64,000 nucleotides of DNA from Saccharopolyspora spinosa NRRL 18395 (GTDB lineage Bacteria > Actinomycetota > Actinomycetes > Mycobacteriales > Pseudonocardiaceae). The stretch is taken from assembly GCF_000194155.1 (NCBI RefSeq), contig NZ_GL877879.1:75205-139204 (forward strand). The letters run 5' to 3'. Positions 9,556 to 20,900 of this stretch are shown here, piece by piece (the stretch's first letter is position 1; each line of letters opens with the position of its first letter). Position numbers and translations under genes: made by a program. Under the pieces are notes generated by a model. It had not been told where the DNA came from and ran no database searches. It saw nothing but the letters and a program-made list of their open reading frames with translations.

Positions 9556-10559
9556 CCTATGCAGCACCCACGGTGGAGCGGAATGACCTCTACGAACTCC
9601 TGTTGCGCCTCACGGGGCGGGTGCCTGATGACGGCCTGGCCATCATGCGAACCTGTCTGGCCGACGGTGAGGACGACCAGGTCGCCGAGCTTCTCGTGAC
9701 CGCTGTCACGACAAGAGGGCTGGCGCTGGTCCAACACGAGGTGGACGTAATCCGAACGTTGGCCGCCCAGCACGGTGTGCGAACTGCGGAGCTGGAAAAA
9801 ACAGCCCTCCTGGACGAGTTGCCACCACCTGCGTTCGAGTTCGCCACACCTGCCATCGACCAGGACGGGATGGACCAGCAGGACGCGATCGTGGTCGAGG
9901 CCGCGAGCCGGGTTGGCGGGCTGCTCGGGCTGTGGCGCGCCGTTCGCCGATCCAAAGGCAGCGAAGTGCGGCTCTACCTGGGAGAAGCAGAGCCGGACTC
10001 GGACGTGGTCGAACTCGCCGCCGAAGCGCAGCACAGCCTGGTGGAATCGGGTGTTGAACCCAGGATCGAGCTGTTCACCGAAGGCACGGAACTCGCTCCC
10101 TACCACGAAGCCGCGTTGGAGAAGGCTGAGCTGGTGTGGACGGCGGCGCCTCCACCCCGAATCCACCTCGCGCGCACATTCGACGGTGCGGACCCGGCGC
10201 GGGGACCTTACTTCAAGCCCGACCACCCGCGGCTACCGCATGCGGACGTGGCGCGGGCCCTCTCCTTCTTACGGGCCGGAGAGACCGTGCTGAGCAGCAC
10301 AGCACGGATGGACGACGTGATGCAACCCGGCCAAGCTGCCCCTGTGCCGGTCAGTTTCCGCTCCGACGGCACTTGGATCTGGAGCGACTCGGTGATCTAC
10401 TACCTGGAGCGCTACCAGCTCTCCCCGGAGCCCGACCTGGTCGACCACGCATTGACGTCGACGCCCCCGCCCTCGGTGCTCAGCCAACTCACTTACCACC
10501 ACGTCCTCGCCGAACTGTTCGCGCCCGCACCCCAGGAGTCGATGTGGCAGGCAAGCTGA
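9552..10559 (+). CDS. conserved protein, 335 aa, paralogue of the duplicated 343-aa proteins
   Basis: GTG 9552 overlaps the upstream TGA (GTGA), so translation is probably coupled. It shares with the 343-aa proteins the [30 protein letters not shown] and [22 protein letters not shown] blocks. No signal peptide or membrane segment is seen. It sits between the ART-like low-complexity protein and the beta-helix/AAA+ protein, whose start overlaps its end by 16 bp, so the three products probably act together. Role unknown; perhaps an adaptor or chaperone-like partner. Confidence 0.8.
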   Translation: MTYAAPTVERNDLYELLLRLTGRVPDDGLAIMRTCLADGEDDQVAELLVTAVTTRGLALVQHEVDVIRTLAAQHGVRTAELEKTALLDELPPPAFEFATPAIDQDGMDQQDAIVVEAASRVGGLLGLWRAVRRSKGSEVRLYLGEAEPDSDVVELAAEAQHSLVESGVEPRIELFTEGTELAPYHEAALEKAELVWTAAPPPRIHLARTFDGADPARGPYFKPDHPRLPHADVARALSFLRAGETVLSSTARMDDVMQPGQAAPVPVSFRSDGTWIWSDSVIYYLERYQLSPEPDLVDHALTSTPPPSVLSQLTYHHVLAELFAPAPQESMWQAS

Positions 10560-13500
10560 TCAACGGTGGCAGCACGAGATCGATGCTGACGGTCTCTGCT
10601 ACTGGACCTGACTGCTACCGCACCATCGGTGACGCCGTGGCGGCAGCCCGCGCTGGCGACGTCATCTCCATCCAGCCCGGCACATACCGGGAATCGGTGG
10701 TCCTGCACCGTGACGTGACGCTATCGGCCGCCGGGCCCGCAGGAGCCGTCCGCATCGAGTCCAGTGTGGAATCCACGATCCAGATGACCGCCGAGTCAGC
10801 TGCGCTCTCCGGCGTTGTCGTCGTGCACAGCGGCGCTGAGACGTCGGCGATCGACGTGCCGTCCGGTCGTCTCCGGTTGGACGAGTGCACCGTGGAGGCC
10901 GAGTCGGCCGCTGCGGTGTTTGTGCGGGGCCAAGCGGAGGTGCTCGCGCACGCCTGCACTTTCGTCAACCCCGGTGGTGCCGGACTGATCGCCGTGGAAC
11001 GAGGCGGAGGCAGTTTCGACAAATGCACGTGGCGCGAGATGAAGAACTCCGCTGTGGTGTTCCGCACTGGTGCCACCCCGCTACTCCTGGACTGCACGAT
11101 CACCGACGTGAACGGAAGTGCTGTGCTGGCGGCCGAACGGTCGCGAGGCACGGTGCGGGACTGCCGCATCGTGCGTGCCGGCAACCCCGCGGTCGTCATC
11201 GAAAGCGGCAGCACCCTGCAGGTGACTGGAACCTCCATTGTGGAGACCGATGGTGTCGGCGTGCTGGTGGCTTCCGGTGCCACGCCGCTCATCGAGGACT
11301 GCTCGATCGACGACGGGGCGGCACAGGGCATCGTCCTCATGCAGCAGGCCGCGCCGGAGATGCGTCGCGTCCAGGTCAGGCGTCCGGTCGGATACGGCAT
11401 CCACGTGCTGGAAGGGTCGGCCGGTGCATTCATCGAGTGCGAGGTCAGCGGTGCCAATGACGTCGGCGTGTTCGTCGGTGAGTCGAACACGGAGTTCAGC
11501 GAACTGCGTGTCGAAGACAGTGGGGCGACGGGGATCCTGGTTAGCGACTCGGCTAACCCATCGTTTTCAGACATTCAAATCCAGGCATCCGGTGGCTGCG
11601 GTTTCGAGGTCCGCGGTGGTGCGTCACCCCGGCTGACCGGCGCGGTGATCGCGGCATCAGCCGCGGACGGAGTTCTGGTGACCGAGCGCGGGCGGCTGTC
11701 GGCCGAAGACCTGGCGGTCACTGGCTCCGAGGCAGTGGGTGTGCGGGCCACCGATGGTGCGTACCTCGACTTTCGCGGCGTCACGGTGTCGGGCAGCGCT
11801 GAGGTCAACGTCCTGGTCGCCGACAGTGAGGCGACGCTGCATGGATGTGACCTGTCCGGGGCCGGCCAGCAGGGCATGTTGATTTCCAGCAGGTCGTCGG
11901 TGGAACTGACCCAGACCCGGGCCGGCACGTCGGAAGGGTCCGGCATCGAATGGGCAGCCGGTACCACCGGCAGCATGTCGCAGTGCGAGGCGTCCGGCAA
12001 CGGTGGCGACGGCGTCGTGGTCGCCTCCACCGAGCCGATCTCCATTCGGGAATGTCTGTTCGAATCCAATGGCGGTGCCGGCCTGCGCCTCTCGGTGCGT
12101 CGGGACAACCTGCAGCTCAGCGGTATCGAGAGCAAGCGGAACAAGGACCCGCAAAGCGACACAACCGGTGGCGACTCGCGATTGTCGGAGCAGCTGAAGC
12201 ACTCCGGGAGCACCCGCTCGGCCAAGACGTCGGGCAAAACCGCCGAGCAGGAGGGAAAACCACCGGAGTCCGCGTCTCGCAAGTTCGAGGGACCGCTGGG
12301 CGGACTGCTCGACGAGCTGAACTCGCTCGTGGGCTTGGCAGACGTCAAGCGGGAAGTGGAGATCCTGACCCGGCTGGAGCAGATGGCCGAACGGCGGGCC
12401 GCTGTCGGCCTCCCGATGCCTCCGATGAGCCGGCACCTCGTGTTCACCGGCGCGCCCGGTACCGGTAAAACCACGGTGGCACGGCTCTACGGCAAGATCC
12501 TCGCAGAGTTGGGCGTGCTGCGGACCGGGCAGCTCGTCGAGGTGGGCCGCGCCGATCTGGTTGCCAGCATCGTCGGTGGAACGGCCCTGAAAACCACCGA
12601 GTGCTTCGAGAAGGCCCTGGGCGGCGTGCTGTTCATCGACGAGGCGTACACGCTGTCGGCGACCAGCGGGGGCGGCGCGGACTTCGGTCGCGAAGCGATC
12701 GACACGTTGGTCAAGCTGATGGAGGACCACCGCGACGACATCGTGGTGATCGTGGCCGGATACACCGTGGAAATGCGGAAGTTCCTGGCGTCCAACCCGG
12801 GCCTCGGCTCACGGTTCTCCCGCACGATCGAGTTCGCTGACTACTCCTCGCAGGACCTGGTCACGATCGTGGAAGGCCTGTGCCGGGCAAACGACTTCCG
12901 GCTGGAGTTCGAGACCCGCGAAGCGGCCCTGAACTACTTCGAGAAGCTGCCGCGCGACGAGACCTTCGGCAACGGTCGCACCGCCCGGAAGGTGTTCGAG
13001 GAAATGATCGGGCGGCAGGCCTACCGCCTGGCCGATGTCCCGGAGGCCAACGCGGTCGAAATGACCCGCCTGCTGCCCGAGGACATCGCGCCGCTGCCCG
13101 GCAGCGGAATCGGTGCGGGCGCGGCGGCCGCCGACGCCGAGAAGGTCGAGGCACTGCTCAACAAGCTGCAGCAGATGGTCGGACTGGCCGAGGTGAAGTC
13201 CGAGGTCAGCAACATGGTCGATCTGCTGGCCTCGGCTGGCCAGCGGCAAGCCGCCGGACTCCCGGTGCCATCGTTGAGCAGGCACCTGATCTTCGGCGGG
13301 CCGCCCGGTACGGGTAAGACGACCGTGGCGCGGCTATACGGCGAAATCCTTGCCTCGCTCGGAGTCTTGCAGCGCGGCCAGGTGGTCGAGGTTGGCCGGG
13401 CCAACCTGGTAGGCGAGTACGTCGGCCACACCGCGCAGCGCACGACGGATGCATTCGAGCGGGCCCGCGGTGGCGTGCTGTTCATCGACGAGGCGTACAC

Positions 13501-13966
13501 GTTGTCGTCGCAGCGCGGCTCCGGGACCGACTTCGGCCGCGAGGCTATCGACACCCTGGTGAAGCTGATGGAGGACCACCGCGACGAAGTCGTGGTGGTG
13601 GCGGCCGGCTACGAGGAGCAGATGGAGGATTTCCTGGCCGCCAACCCAGGACTGTCCTCGCGCTTCTCCCATCGGGTCCGGTTCGCCGACTACACCAACG
13701 ACGAACTGGTCACGATCGTCACCCAGCACGCGGCGTCGGCGGGCTACGAGTGCACTGGGCCGACGGTGGCGGCCCTGCGCGCCCACTTCGTGGCTGTGCT
13801 ACGCGGTACGTCGTTCGGCAATGGCCGCTACGCCCGCCAGGTCATGGACGAAGCGGTGACCCGCCACGCGAAACGCCTGCGCCTGACGGTGTCCCCGACG
13901 CTGGAGGATCTCTGCGTCCTACTCCCGGAAGACATCCCAGGCCCAGCCGAGGTCGTCGGCACTTAA
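10544..13966 (+). CDS. right-handed beta-helix protein fused to two CbbX/EccA-type AAA+ ATPase modules
   Basis: GTG 10544 is chosen for its aggag site 5 bp upstream; it overlaps the previous gene by 16 bp. ATG 10583 is the alternative. Residues about 10-520 form repeating 22-25-residue rungs typical of a pectate-lyase-like parallel beta-helix ([20 protein letters not shown] and similar). A charged linker follows. AAA+ module 1 covers about 585-835 (Walker [10 protein letters not shown] at 636-644, Walker [18 protein letters not shown]); module 2 covers about 865-1135 ([26 protein letters not shown]). Both resemble EccA of type VII secretion and the rubisco activase CbbX. Module 2 has the usual pore loop ([10 protein letters not shown]) but module 1 has [10 protein letters not shown], losing the aromatic. 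It is probably a cytosolic remodelling ATPase with a binding scaffold. Confidence 0.9.
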   Translation: MAGKLINGGSTRSMLTVSATGPDCYRTIGDAVAAARAGDVISIQPGTYRESVVLHRDVTLSAAGPAGAVRIESSVESTIQMTAESAALSGVVVVHSGAETSAIDVPSGRLRLDECTVEAESAAAVFVRGQAEVLAHACTFVNPGGAGLIAVERGGGSFDKCTWREMKNSAVVFRTGATPLLLDCTITDVNGSAVLAAERSRGTVRDCRIVRAGNPAVVIESGSTLQVTGTSIVETDGVGVLVASGATPLIEDCSIDDGAAQGIVLMQQAAPEMRRVQVRRPVGYGIHVLEGSAGAFIECEVSGANDVGVFVGESNTEFSELRVEDSGATGILVSDSANPSFSDIQIQASGGCGFEVRGGASPRLTGAVIAASAADGVLVTERGRLSAEDLAVTGSEAVGVRATDGAYLDFRGVTVSGSAEVNVLVADSEATLHGCDLSGAGQQGMLISSRSSVELTQTRAGTSEGSGIEWAAGTTGSMSQCEASGNGGDGVVVASTEPISIRECLFESNGGAGLRLSVRRDNLQLSGIESKRNKDPQSDTTGGDSRLSEQLKHSGSTRSAKTSGKTAEQEGKPPESASRKFEGPLGGLLDELNSLVGLADVKREVEILTRLEQMAERRAAVGLPMPPMSRHLVFTGAPGTGKTTVARLYGKILAELGVLRTGQLVEVGRADLVASIVGGTALKTTECFEKALGGVLFIDEAYTLSATSGGGADFGREAIDTLVKLMEDHRDDIVVIVAGYTVEMRKFLASNPGLGSRFSRTIEFADYSSQDLVTIVEGLCRANDFRLEFETREAALNYFEKLPRDETFGNGRTARKVFEEMIGRQAYRLADVPEANAVEMTRLLPEDIAPLPGSGIGAGAAAADAEKVEALLNKLQQMVGLAEVKSEVSNMVDLLASAGQRQAAGLPVPSLSRHLIFGGPPGTGKTTVARLYGEILASLGVLQRGQVVEVGRANLVGEYVGHTAQRTTDAFERARGGVLFIDEAYTLSSQRGSGTDFGREAIDTLVKLMEDHRDEVVVVAAGYEEQMEDFLAANPGLSSRFSHRVRFADYTNDELVTIVTQHAASAGYECTGPTVAALRAHFVAVLRGTSFGNGRYARQVMDEAVTRHAKRLRLTVSPTLEDLCVLLPEDIPGPAEVVGT

Positions 13967-14325
13967 TGTTCCAGCCGCGCTTGGCGATCTCTGCTGGGTG
14001 AACTGTTGATCTCGTGGCCGGCGGGATCTTGCGGCGTGGTTGGCCGCACTGGATGTCCTGTCAGGGTGGCGGGCCGGTTTCATCGGGTCGAGCTGCGACG
14101 GCGAGCTGCGGCGGCGAGCTGCGGCGGCGAGCTGCGGCGGCGAGCTGTTCCAGCCGCGCTTGGCGATCTCTGCTGGGTGAACTGTTGATCTCGTGGCCGG
14201 CGGGATCTTGCGGCGTGGTTGGCCGCACTGGATGTCCTGTCAGGGTGGCGGGCCGGTTTCATCGGGGCGAGCTGCGGCGGCGAGCTGCGGCGGCGAGCTG
14301 CGGCGGCGGGCTGGGGCGGCGGGCT
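13967..14325. repeat. 179-bp tandem repeat with internal 12-bp units
   Basis: The block beginning ttccagccgcgcttgg at 13969 recurs 179 bp later (14148). Each copy ends in a run of gagctgcggcgg-type 12-mers (four or more), which continues into a ggctggggcggc run to about 14325. Open frames across it are artefacts of the periodicity. It directly follows the AAA+ gene stop and precedes an IS701 remnant. Confidence 0.8.
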
Positions 14326-14339
14326 GGGGCCTACGTGCG

Positions 14340-14883
14340 GGGTCTGTTGCCGCCGCTCGCAGGCAAGAACGGTTGGACCCTGGCTGAGGTCGCTGCGACC
14401 CGACTCCGGACGGGATGCAGCGGCTGCTGAACGCCGCGACGTGCGATGCCGACGGGTGCGGGTTGCTCTGCGGCCTTATGTGGTACGGAATCTGGTGGAT
14501 GCCGGTGGTGTTCTGGTCGCTGAGACCGGGCTCTTGAAGAAGGGCACCAAGTCCGCGAGAGTGCAGCGGCAGTACTCGGGCCCGGCCGGACGGGTCGTGA
14601 ATTGCCAGCTGCGTGTGGTTTTTGGTTATACAGCAAAGGAAACCCGCACACTGATCGAACGCGAGCCGTACTCGCCGAAGTCGTGGATCGCTGATCCGGG
14701 CCGTTGCCGAGAGGCGCGCATGCCTGATGAGACGGAGTTCGCGACCAAGCCCGTGCTTGCCCGCGCGATGGTGGCTCGGCGCTGGGACACCCGGGTGCCC
14801 GCCCGCTGGTTGACCGCCGACGAATCCCACGGGCAGGACTCGTTATTCCGCACCTGGCTAGTAGGGCTTTGTGTGTGTCCTTA
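14340..14883 (+). pseudogene. IS701-family transposase remnant
   Basis: Three reading frames must be joined: LAGKNGWTLAE near 14358, GMQRLLNAATCDADG near 14413, then VRVALRPYVVRNLVDAGGVLVAETGLLKKG and QRQYSGPAGRVVNCQLRVVF from 14455. VLVADETGFLKKG is the family's first DDE aspartate motif; here the Asp codon is missing (VAETG). Sense ends about 14860 (TADESHGQDSLFRTWL). Both ends are truncated, so it is inactive. Confidence 0.8.
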
Positions 14884-15002
14884 GCGCGGAGAGGAGCTGG
14901 TGTAGGCAGGGCTTCTTGATGTGTTGCTGCGTAGGAGATGAAGGAGTGTGCCCCGCGCCCAGAGCGAGCTCACGCAGTGCCGACGGCGGATCGGGATAGC
15001 GG

Positions 15003-15871
15003 GGTACGGGCCGGCCCACCGATCTGCTACTGGCCGCGTGTGCGTCCCTGGGACTGTTGGAGAAGACCGGGAACGAATACCGCAACGCGCCGGTCGCGGA
15101 AGAGTTCCTCGTGGTGGGCCGTCCTTACTACTTCGGCGGCTTCGTCCGGTTCTGCGATCAGCGTGAGTACCCGGCCTGGCACCGGGTGGTTCAAGCGCTG
15201 CGCACGAACCGACCCACCACTTGGGACCCCGAGACCCAGTATTCGCCATTCGCGGCGGAAATCCGGTGATGATGGCCCTGTTCTGGGAGGCCATGTATTC
15301 CATCTCCACGTTCACCGCCCGAGCACTGGGCGACTCCTACGACTTCGCTGCGCACAACCGGCTGCTGGACGTCGGGGGCGGGCAGGGAGCGTTCCCGGTC
15401 GAGCTGTGCCGCCGCTACCCGCACCTGTCGGCCACCGTATTCGATCTTCCACACGTGTGTGACCTCGCCGAGGACAAGATCGCGGAATCGGGCATGGGCA
15501 ACGTGCTCCCCGCCGGCGACTTCCTCGACGCCCAGCCGCTGCCCAGTGGCTACGACGTCATTCTGCTGAGCATGATCCTCCACGACTGGGACGAGGCGAG
15601 CAATCGTCAGCTCCTGGCCAAGTGCTACGCGGCGCTTCCGCCGGGCGGCGCAGTTGTCGTGTGCGAACTGGTGCTGAACTCTGAGCGCACCGGCCCTCCA
15701 GCCGCCGCCCTGATGGGGATGAACATGCTCATCGAGACCGAGGGGGGCAAGAACTACTCGGAGACCGAGTACACAACGTGGCTCCTCGAAGCCGGGTTCG
15801 AGCAGCCACGCATCGTCCCGCTGGCCGCAGCCGGCGCGAACGCCGCGATCGTGGCCGTGCGAGGGAAGTAG
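15003..15871 (+). pseudogene. SAM-dependent O-methyltransferase, frameshifted
   Basis: The N-terminal part (LLLAACASLGLLEKTGNEYRNAP...DPETQ) runs in frame 3 to about 15245. The catalytic part (NPVMMALFWEAMYS...) is in frame 2 from about 15265 to TAG 15869. The motifs are those of plant/actinomycete small-molecule class I O-methyltransferases: LLDVGGGQG (SAM loop), VFDLPHVCD, DVILLSMILHDWDE, and the His-Asp pair expected for catalysis. An in-frame stop at 14997 shows the N-terminal dimerisation domain is also broken. The catalytic half alone (from ATG 15274) could be translated but would lack dimerisation. The stop overlaps the start of the polyketide synthase, so the two formed an operon. A sequencing error cannot be excluded. 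Confidence 0.8.
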
Positions 15872-16923
15872 TGCCCATTGTCTCCCGCCCCGTGGTGGGG
15901 CTACCGCCGCATGTGCTGGACCAAAATGAAGTCCTGGACCATTTGACACGCCGCCTGCGGGGCAACCCGAAAACCGCCGCCATCCGACGAGTGCTGGAGA
16001 ACACCACCGTACGGTCCCGGCGCGCCGTTATCCCGCTGGACGAGATCGTCGCGCACACGGGCCTGAACAAACGGAATCGTCTTCACCTCGAACACGCCGT
16101 CGGACTGGCTGCCAGCACGGCCCTCGACGCCCTGGACGCAGCCAACTGCACTGCGAACGACATTGATGCCCTGGTGGTTGCCAACTGTACCGGTCACGCC
16201 CTACCTGGCGTGGACGCACATCTGGTCAACACACTCGGACTGCGCCCGACCGTCCGCCGCACGCCCATCGCCCAGATGGGCTGTGCGGGCGGCGCCTACG
16301 CGCTCGCCCGGGCCGCACAGGACCTCGCGGCTCACCCCGACGCAACCCACGTCCTGGTTGTTGCGGTGGAACTCCCTTCCTTGTCCTACCAGGCGGACGA
16401 CCTCACGATTTCCAGCCTCGTCTCCGGCGCTTTGTTCGGGGATGCGTGCGCGGCCACTGTGGTCTCGGCCGACGACACTCGCAGCGGCCTACGCCTGGGT
16501 GCCGCCTGGGAGTACCTGCTACCGGCCTCCCTCGATGACATGGTCTACCGCGTCGACGAGGCGGGCTTTCACTTCGACACACTGCCATCCGTCACTGACT
16601 GCATAGTCAAAACCGTACCGCATCTGGCGACGTGGCTCCGAACGAACAGCGCCGACCCGCAATGGGCCCCGCAGTTCCTCGTCTCCCACACCGGCGGGCC
16701 GAAGATCATGGACGCGCTCAGGGACGGACTCGGATGTTCCGAGGAACTGTTTGCCTTTTCCCGTGCCAGTCTTCGCGAACTCGGCAATACCGCCAGTGTC
16801 GCCGTACTGGACGTCCTCGCCCGAACTTGGCACCAAGCGAGCACGCATCCAGCGGCAACTGGGTTGCTTGTCGGCTTCGGACCGGGCGTCACCACCGTGG
16901 CCATCCGCGCTTCGTGGAATTGA
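15871..16923 (+). CDS. type III polyketide synthase (chalcone/stilbene synthase family)
   Basis: GTG 15871 overlaps the methyltransferase stop (TAGTG). The 350-aa length is typical. The catalytic triad is present: Cys138 in QMGCAGG, His273 in VSHTGG, Asn306 in LGNTAS, plus the C-terminal GFGPGVT signature. The enzyme condenses malonyl-CoA units on a CoA starter, usually giving pyrones, resorcinols, phloroglucinols or tetrahydroxynaphthalene; which one cannot be read from the sequence. The adjacent O-methyltransferase would have tailored the product, but it is frameshifted. Soluble homodimer by family. No regulator or transporter adjoins. Confidence 0.97.
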   Translation: MPIVSRPVVGLPPHVLDQNEVLDHLTRRLRGNPKTAAIRRVLENTTVRSRRAVIPLDEIVAHTGLNKRNRLHLEHAVGLAASTALDALDAANCTANDIDALVVANCTGHALPGVDAHLVNTLGLRPTVRRTPIAQMGCAGGAYALARAAQDLAAHPDATHVLVVAVELPSLSYQADDLTISSLVSGALFGDACAATVVSADDTRSGLRLGAAWEYLLPASLDDMVYRVDEAGFHFDTLPSVTDCIVKTVPHLATWLRTNSADPQWAPQFLVSHTGGPKIMDALRDGLGCSEELFAFSRASLRELGNTASVAVLDVLARTWHQASTHPAATGLLVGFGPGVTTVAIRASWN

Positions 16924-17340
16924 GAAATCCCGCGCCACCACTCGGTACCTCCTGGTAGCGATCGACGGCAACGCGCCGTCGCGCGCGGACGCGGTCGATG
17001 CCGTGATGGGTGCTGGTGATGGCTTTCTCGCTGGTGTCAGGAAAGAAGCTGGCCAGCTCGACGCATTTGACGCTGGACCATAAGGATTCCACGGAGTTGA
17101 GGCCGGGGGGCGTAGCCGGGTGGCCGTTCGGCGTTCCGCCAGTCGGTTTGGGTGGCCAGGAAGGTGCGTCCACTTCTTGTGCCAGCGTTGAACATTCTGC
17201 GGCAAAGCCTCCAAAAGCCATGCGACCTCGGCCTGCACAGAGCGTGCCCATACAACTCCACCGCGGCCCGATCCAGGCGGAAAGAGGTAGTTCCGCATGC
17301 CCGTTGGTGCTGTCTTGGGTTCTAATTTCGGGTCGGCTGG
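16924..17340 (-). pseudogene. IS630-family transposase remnant
   Basis: Minus-strand sense around 16960-17110 reads GLNSVESLWSSVKCVELASFF...AITSTHHGIDRVRA, which is the third-motif region of IS630-type DDE transposases (usually PDLNPVEGLWSSLK). Earlier parts lie in a second frame (MELYGHALCRPRSHGFWRL...). The ends are not visible. No function expected. Confidence 0.7.
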
Positions 17341-17427
17341 TTGTGAATCTGCTTGGGCGCGGTGAGCCTCTTGGGTGGACGATGATCAATTGCGGCCGGT
17401 CTTCGTCTCGGCCGCGGGAAGGATCGG

Positions 17428-17916
17428 GTGATGTCAGTCCAGCCGCCTCCGTGCCCGGAGGTTCCTGAACACACCGTCGCGGTGGCGCGGGCGGCGTTTC
17501 CCAAGTACACGCAGGTGATGCGGGCCCGTGACGAGGTGTCGGGCCCGTTCGCGGAACGGTGCTCGGAGCTGGGACCGGTCAACGCCAGGAGCCGGCCGCG
17601 TACCGATTCCGCGCAGGTGCTCGCCGCGATGCGTGCGGTCATCCGGTTGGAGTTTCTCGCTGAGACGCTGCGAGCAGCTCTGGAGGCGCTGCCCGCAGTG
17701 GCACCGGACTGCCCGGTCACCCGGATCACCCACAGCGGGCTGGAGGTGGCGTGGCAGGAGGAGCAAGACCTCCAGCCCACCGTGAACACGATCCACCCGC
17801 AGCCGTCGGCAGCTGTTGCTGCGCCCACGCGACATTCGCAACGCGGTCGAGCGGCCCGAACCGGCCGGACACGCACCAGCAACCTCGCCAGACCCAACCT
17901 CACCCTTGCCGCATAA
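17428..17916 (+). pseudogene. IS1182-like transposase remnant
   Basis: A 162-aa frame begins VQPPPCPEVPEHTVAVARAAFPK..TQVMRARDE, the typical opening of IS1182-type transposases, which are usually over 450 aa. The central part (AVIRLEFLAETLRAALEALPAVAPD) fits the same family after an internal deletion, and the end is arginine-rich nonsense. It is a decayed copy; the family call is moderate. Confidence 0.5.
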
Positions 17917-17957
17917 CTACCAAATAGGCAACAGAGTCGTTGGGTTGGGTGTGTTTT

Positions 17958-20900
17958 ATGTTTTCGTCGATCATGGTGCCGGAGGGTGTGCGGCGGCTTT
18001 TTCAGGTGTTGACCGGTGAGGATATGACGGATGCGGATGAGGGTGTGTTGTTCGCGGTGGCGGATGCGTTGGAGTCGGGTGCGGTGGGAGTGGGCGAGGT
18101 AGGGGGATTCGTGGCGGAGTTGGTGGGGAAGGTGCGGACGGAGTTCTCGGGGAAGGCGGCGGACCGGTTCGCGGACGGGCTGGAGATCTTTGATGGGTTG
18201 CTGTCCTCGGGTGATGGGGCGTGGTGGTGTGGCGTTCACGTGGTGCCGGATCTGCAGGCTCAGGTGCAGATGCTGGGTGAGAAGTCCAGTGCGAAGTGGG
18301 ATGGGAAGCTCAGTGAGCAGGCGGCGGGGATGGGGGCGTTTTCGGCGTTGGTGTCGCTGCCGTTGTCGGCGGTGGGTGGTCTGGTGAGCAACGCGGTGAC
18401 GAAGGTGCTGGTGCGGGGACTGGGCGATGAGGTGGACGAGAAGATTCTGGAGGCGGCGGCCAGGAAAGCGGTGGCCGAGCACGCGGAGTTGTATCCGGTG
18501 TCAGCGATGGCGAGCTTCGCCGACGTGGTGGCGAAGCATCTGGATCATTACGCGGGTATGTCGGTGCGGGGCATGTGGTCGGCTCGGTTCGGGCATGGCG
18601 TGGGGGAGGCGTTGGAGGATGCGTTGTCGGAGTTGTTCGGCGAGGTGGGGTACCAGGCGGCCACGGGCCAGGAAGTGACCTGGAATCCGTACTCGGTGAC
18701 AGCGGGTTTCTTCGAGTCGGTGTTCAGCGGCGTGGGCAGGGTGGCGGGCTTGGCGTCGCGGGGCAGGCTGGTGCCGGATGGCCCGAGCCCGTACCTCAAC
18801 GACACCGGCCACAGCGGCAAGGGCGGTGCGAATGGCGATGCGGCGGACGGGGAGGAGTCCCCGTTGCTGGAGAAGGGTTCCGGGTCGCAGACAGGCGATG
18901 CTTTTGGCTCCCCGTACCTCGGCAGGCCATCCGATTCGTCAGCGATGTCAGACTCCTCGGAGGTGTCGGCGATGTCTGATGTGGATTCCGTTTTCTCGGC
19001 ACTGGGCGAGTTGAAGGGTGTCGGGGCAGGAAAGGCTGGAATCCTTGGTGATTCGGACCTTCTGGCGGGTGAGCGTGGCAACGAATCCGTGCTGGGGGAG
19101 CCGGAAAGCATCGGGCAGAACACGAAACCGATGTCACGGCATGACGGCGATGCGACGGCCCCGTGGATCGTGGCGGGTTTCGGGCAGGACCGGCCGCGTA
19201 CGCCGCAATCGGCGGATGCGACCACGACGCAGTTGTTCGAGCAGGATCGTGCGGCGACGCCTCCGGCGTACAGCCCGATTGCCGGCACATATCAGGTCGT
19301 CAATGGCGTGTCTGGTGTGGATGATCCAAGTGGATCCGGTGATCAGGCACAGCGAGTGGAGCCTGGGGCGCGGGTGCAAGGTCCGTCGGCGGAATCGTCT
19401 GGTGTGCCCGGTTTGTCTGAGCGTGTGGAGTCTGGGGTGCGGGTGCAAGGTTCGTCGGCGGAATCGTCTGGTGTGCCCGGTTTGTCTGAGCGTGTGGAGT
19501 CTGGGGTGCGGGTGCAAGGTTCGTCGGCGGAATCGTCTGGTGTGCCCGGTTTGTCTCAGCGTGTGGAGCCTGGGGCAAGCGCGCAAAGTCCGTCGGCGGA
19601 AACCCCTCGTGCACCCGGTCTGCCTTCGGATGCTGCCCAGCCGAAGGCCACCGCGCCTGCTGCCGTTGCGGACCGGCTAGGTGGGCCGGAGTCGCTGGAC
19701 TCGTCGGAGTTCTTGGGAGGTCGATCAAAAGCGCTGGAAGACCAGGTGCTTCCGGGTGCGCATGTCGAGTCGTCGCCAGCAGGCACGAGCGGCCATGTTG
19801 TGTCCACCGGACATGCGGATGCTGTTGTGTTGCATGAGGATTCGCATCTTTCGGATGGCGAGCCGCTGCTGCCTGTGGCTGAATCGCAGGTGTCGCCAAC
19901 ATCGAATGCTGGGGTTGCGGGGCTGTCGGGGTTGCCTCCGGGCACAGTGCCGGTGCCAGTGCCTGCCGAGGCGGCTTCCGTTGGTGTATCGGCGGCGCTT
20001 GTGCGCAGTAGCGTTGGCGATACTGCTACGACGCCGGTGTTACTGGTTTCCCAGGCCGACCCGAATTCCGGTGTGGTGCTATCTCGGCGCCAGGCATCGA
20101 ATCTGGCAAAGACACTGGGCGGCGATGTTGTTGCGTTGGTCCCGGGGCGCGGCGAGCGTGGCCCGCGATGGATGTGGTTCCGCGCGGACGGGTCTCGCCC
20201 CAAACCTGTGGGCGAGCCGCGCCGGAAGACGGCGTCGAAGCAGACGGCCGCGCAGCGCGGCGATCTGGGGGCATTGGCGAACGCATCCACCGCAGTTCCA
20301 ACGGCGGAAACGGTGACATCCCGCGAGGTGCCAAGCCCGGAGACGGCATCGGGTGTCGTGGGCGACCAACCGAGGACACCGGCTACTGCCACGTCCGAGG
20401 CGGATGCCGCCCGGGAGCGCCTGGTGTCGGCGGCGGATTGGTCGGAGTCGGATCTGCGAGCGGAGATCGAGCATGCCAAGGCGGTAGCGGAACCCAGCGA
20501 TGTTGAGGCGGCCAAGAACATTGTGCGGTACACGCACGATGTCGTTAATTTGGCTCGCGAGAATGCTCGTGTGCCCTTGGCCGATGTGGTGGCGTTGGTC
20601 GCTGCCCAGCACCCCGACCAAAGCCTTGAAAACCAGACCCGGGCCGGCGAGCTCTCCCATGCGCTGGCGGAAAGGTTTGGCACGCACGGAAACAGTCTAC
20701 GCATCCGCGCCGGAGCGGGGGACTCCAAACCGTCGGGAGTCGACTTGGCGTGGGTCGCGGAAAGCGACCGGAGCAGTATCGTGGAGGTCTCCCGCGAACG
20801 TGTGTACAAGGCTTCGGGCCGGGCTCCTGCGGACGTCACGAAGTATGGCTTTATCGGCGGTAACGACAGGATAACGACTATCTACGATCACACTTATGCG

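Noticed and set aside
14014-14430. 138-aa frame rich in GELRRRAAAASC repeats
   Set aside because: It is a translation of the 179-bp tandem repeat and 12-bp units; no independent coding signal.
17322-18482. 386-aa minus-strand open frame
   Set aside because: Antisense to the start of the ART toxin and the IS1182 relic; low-complexity His/Arg/Pro content.
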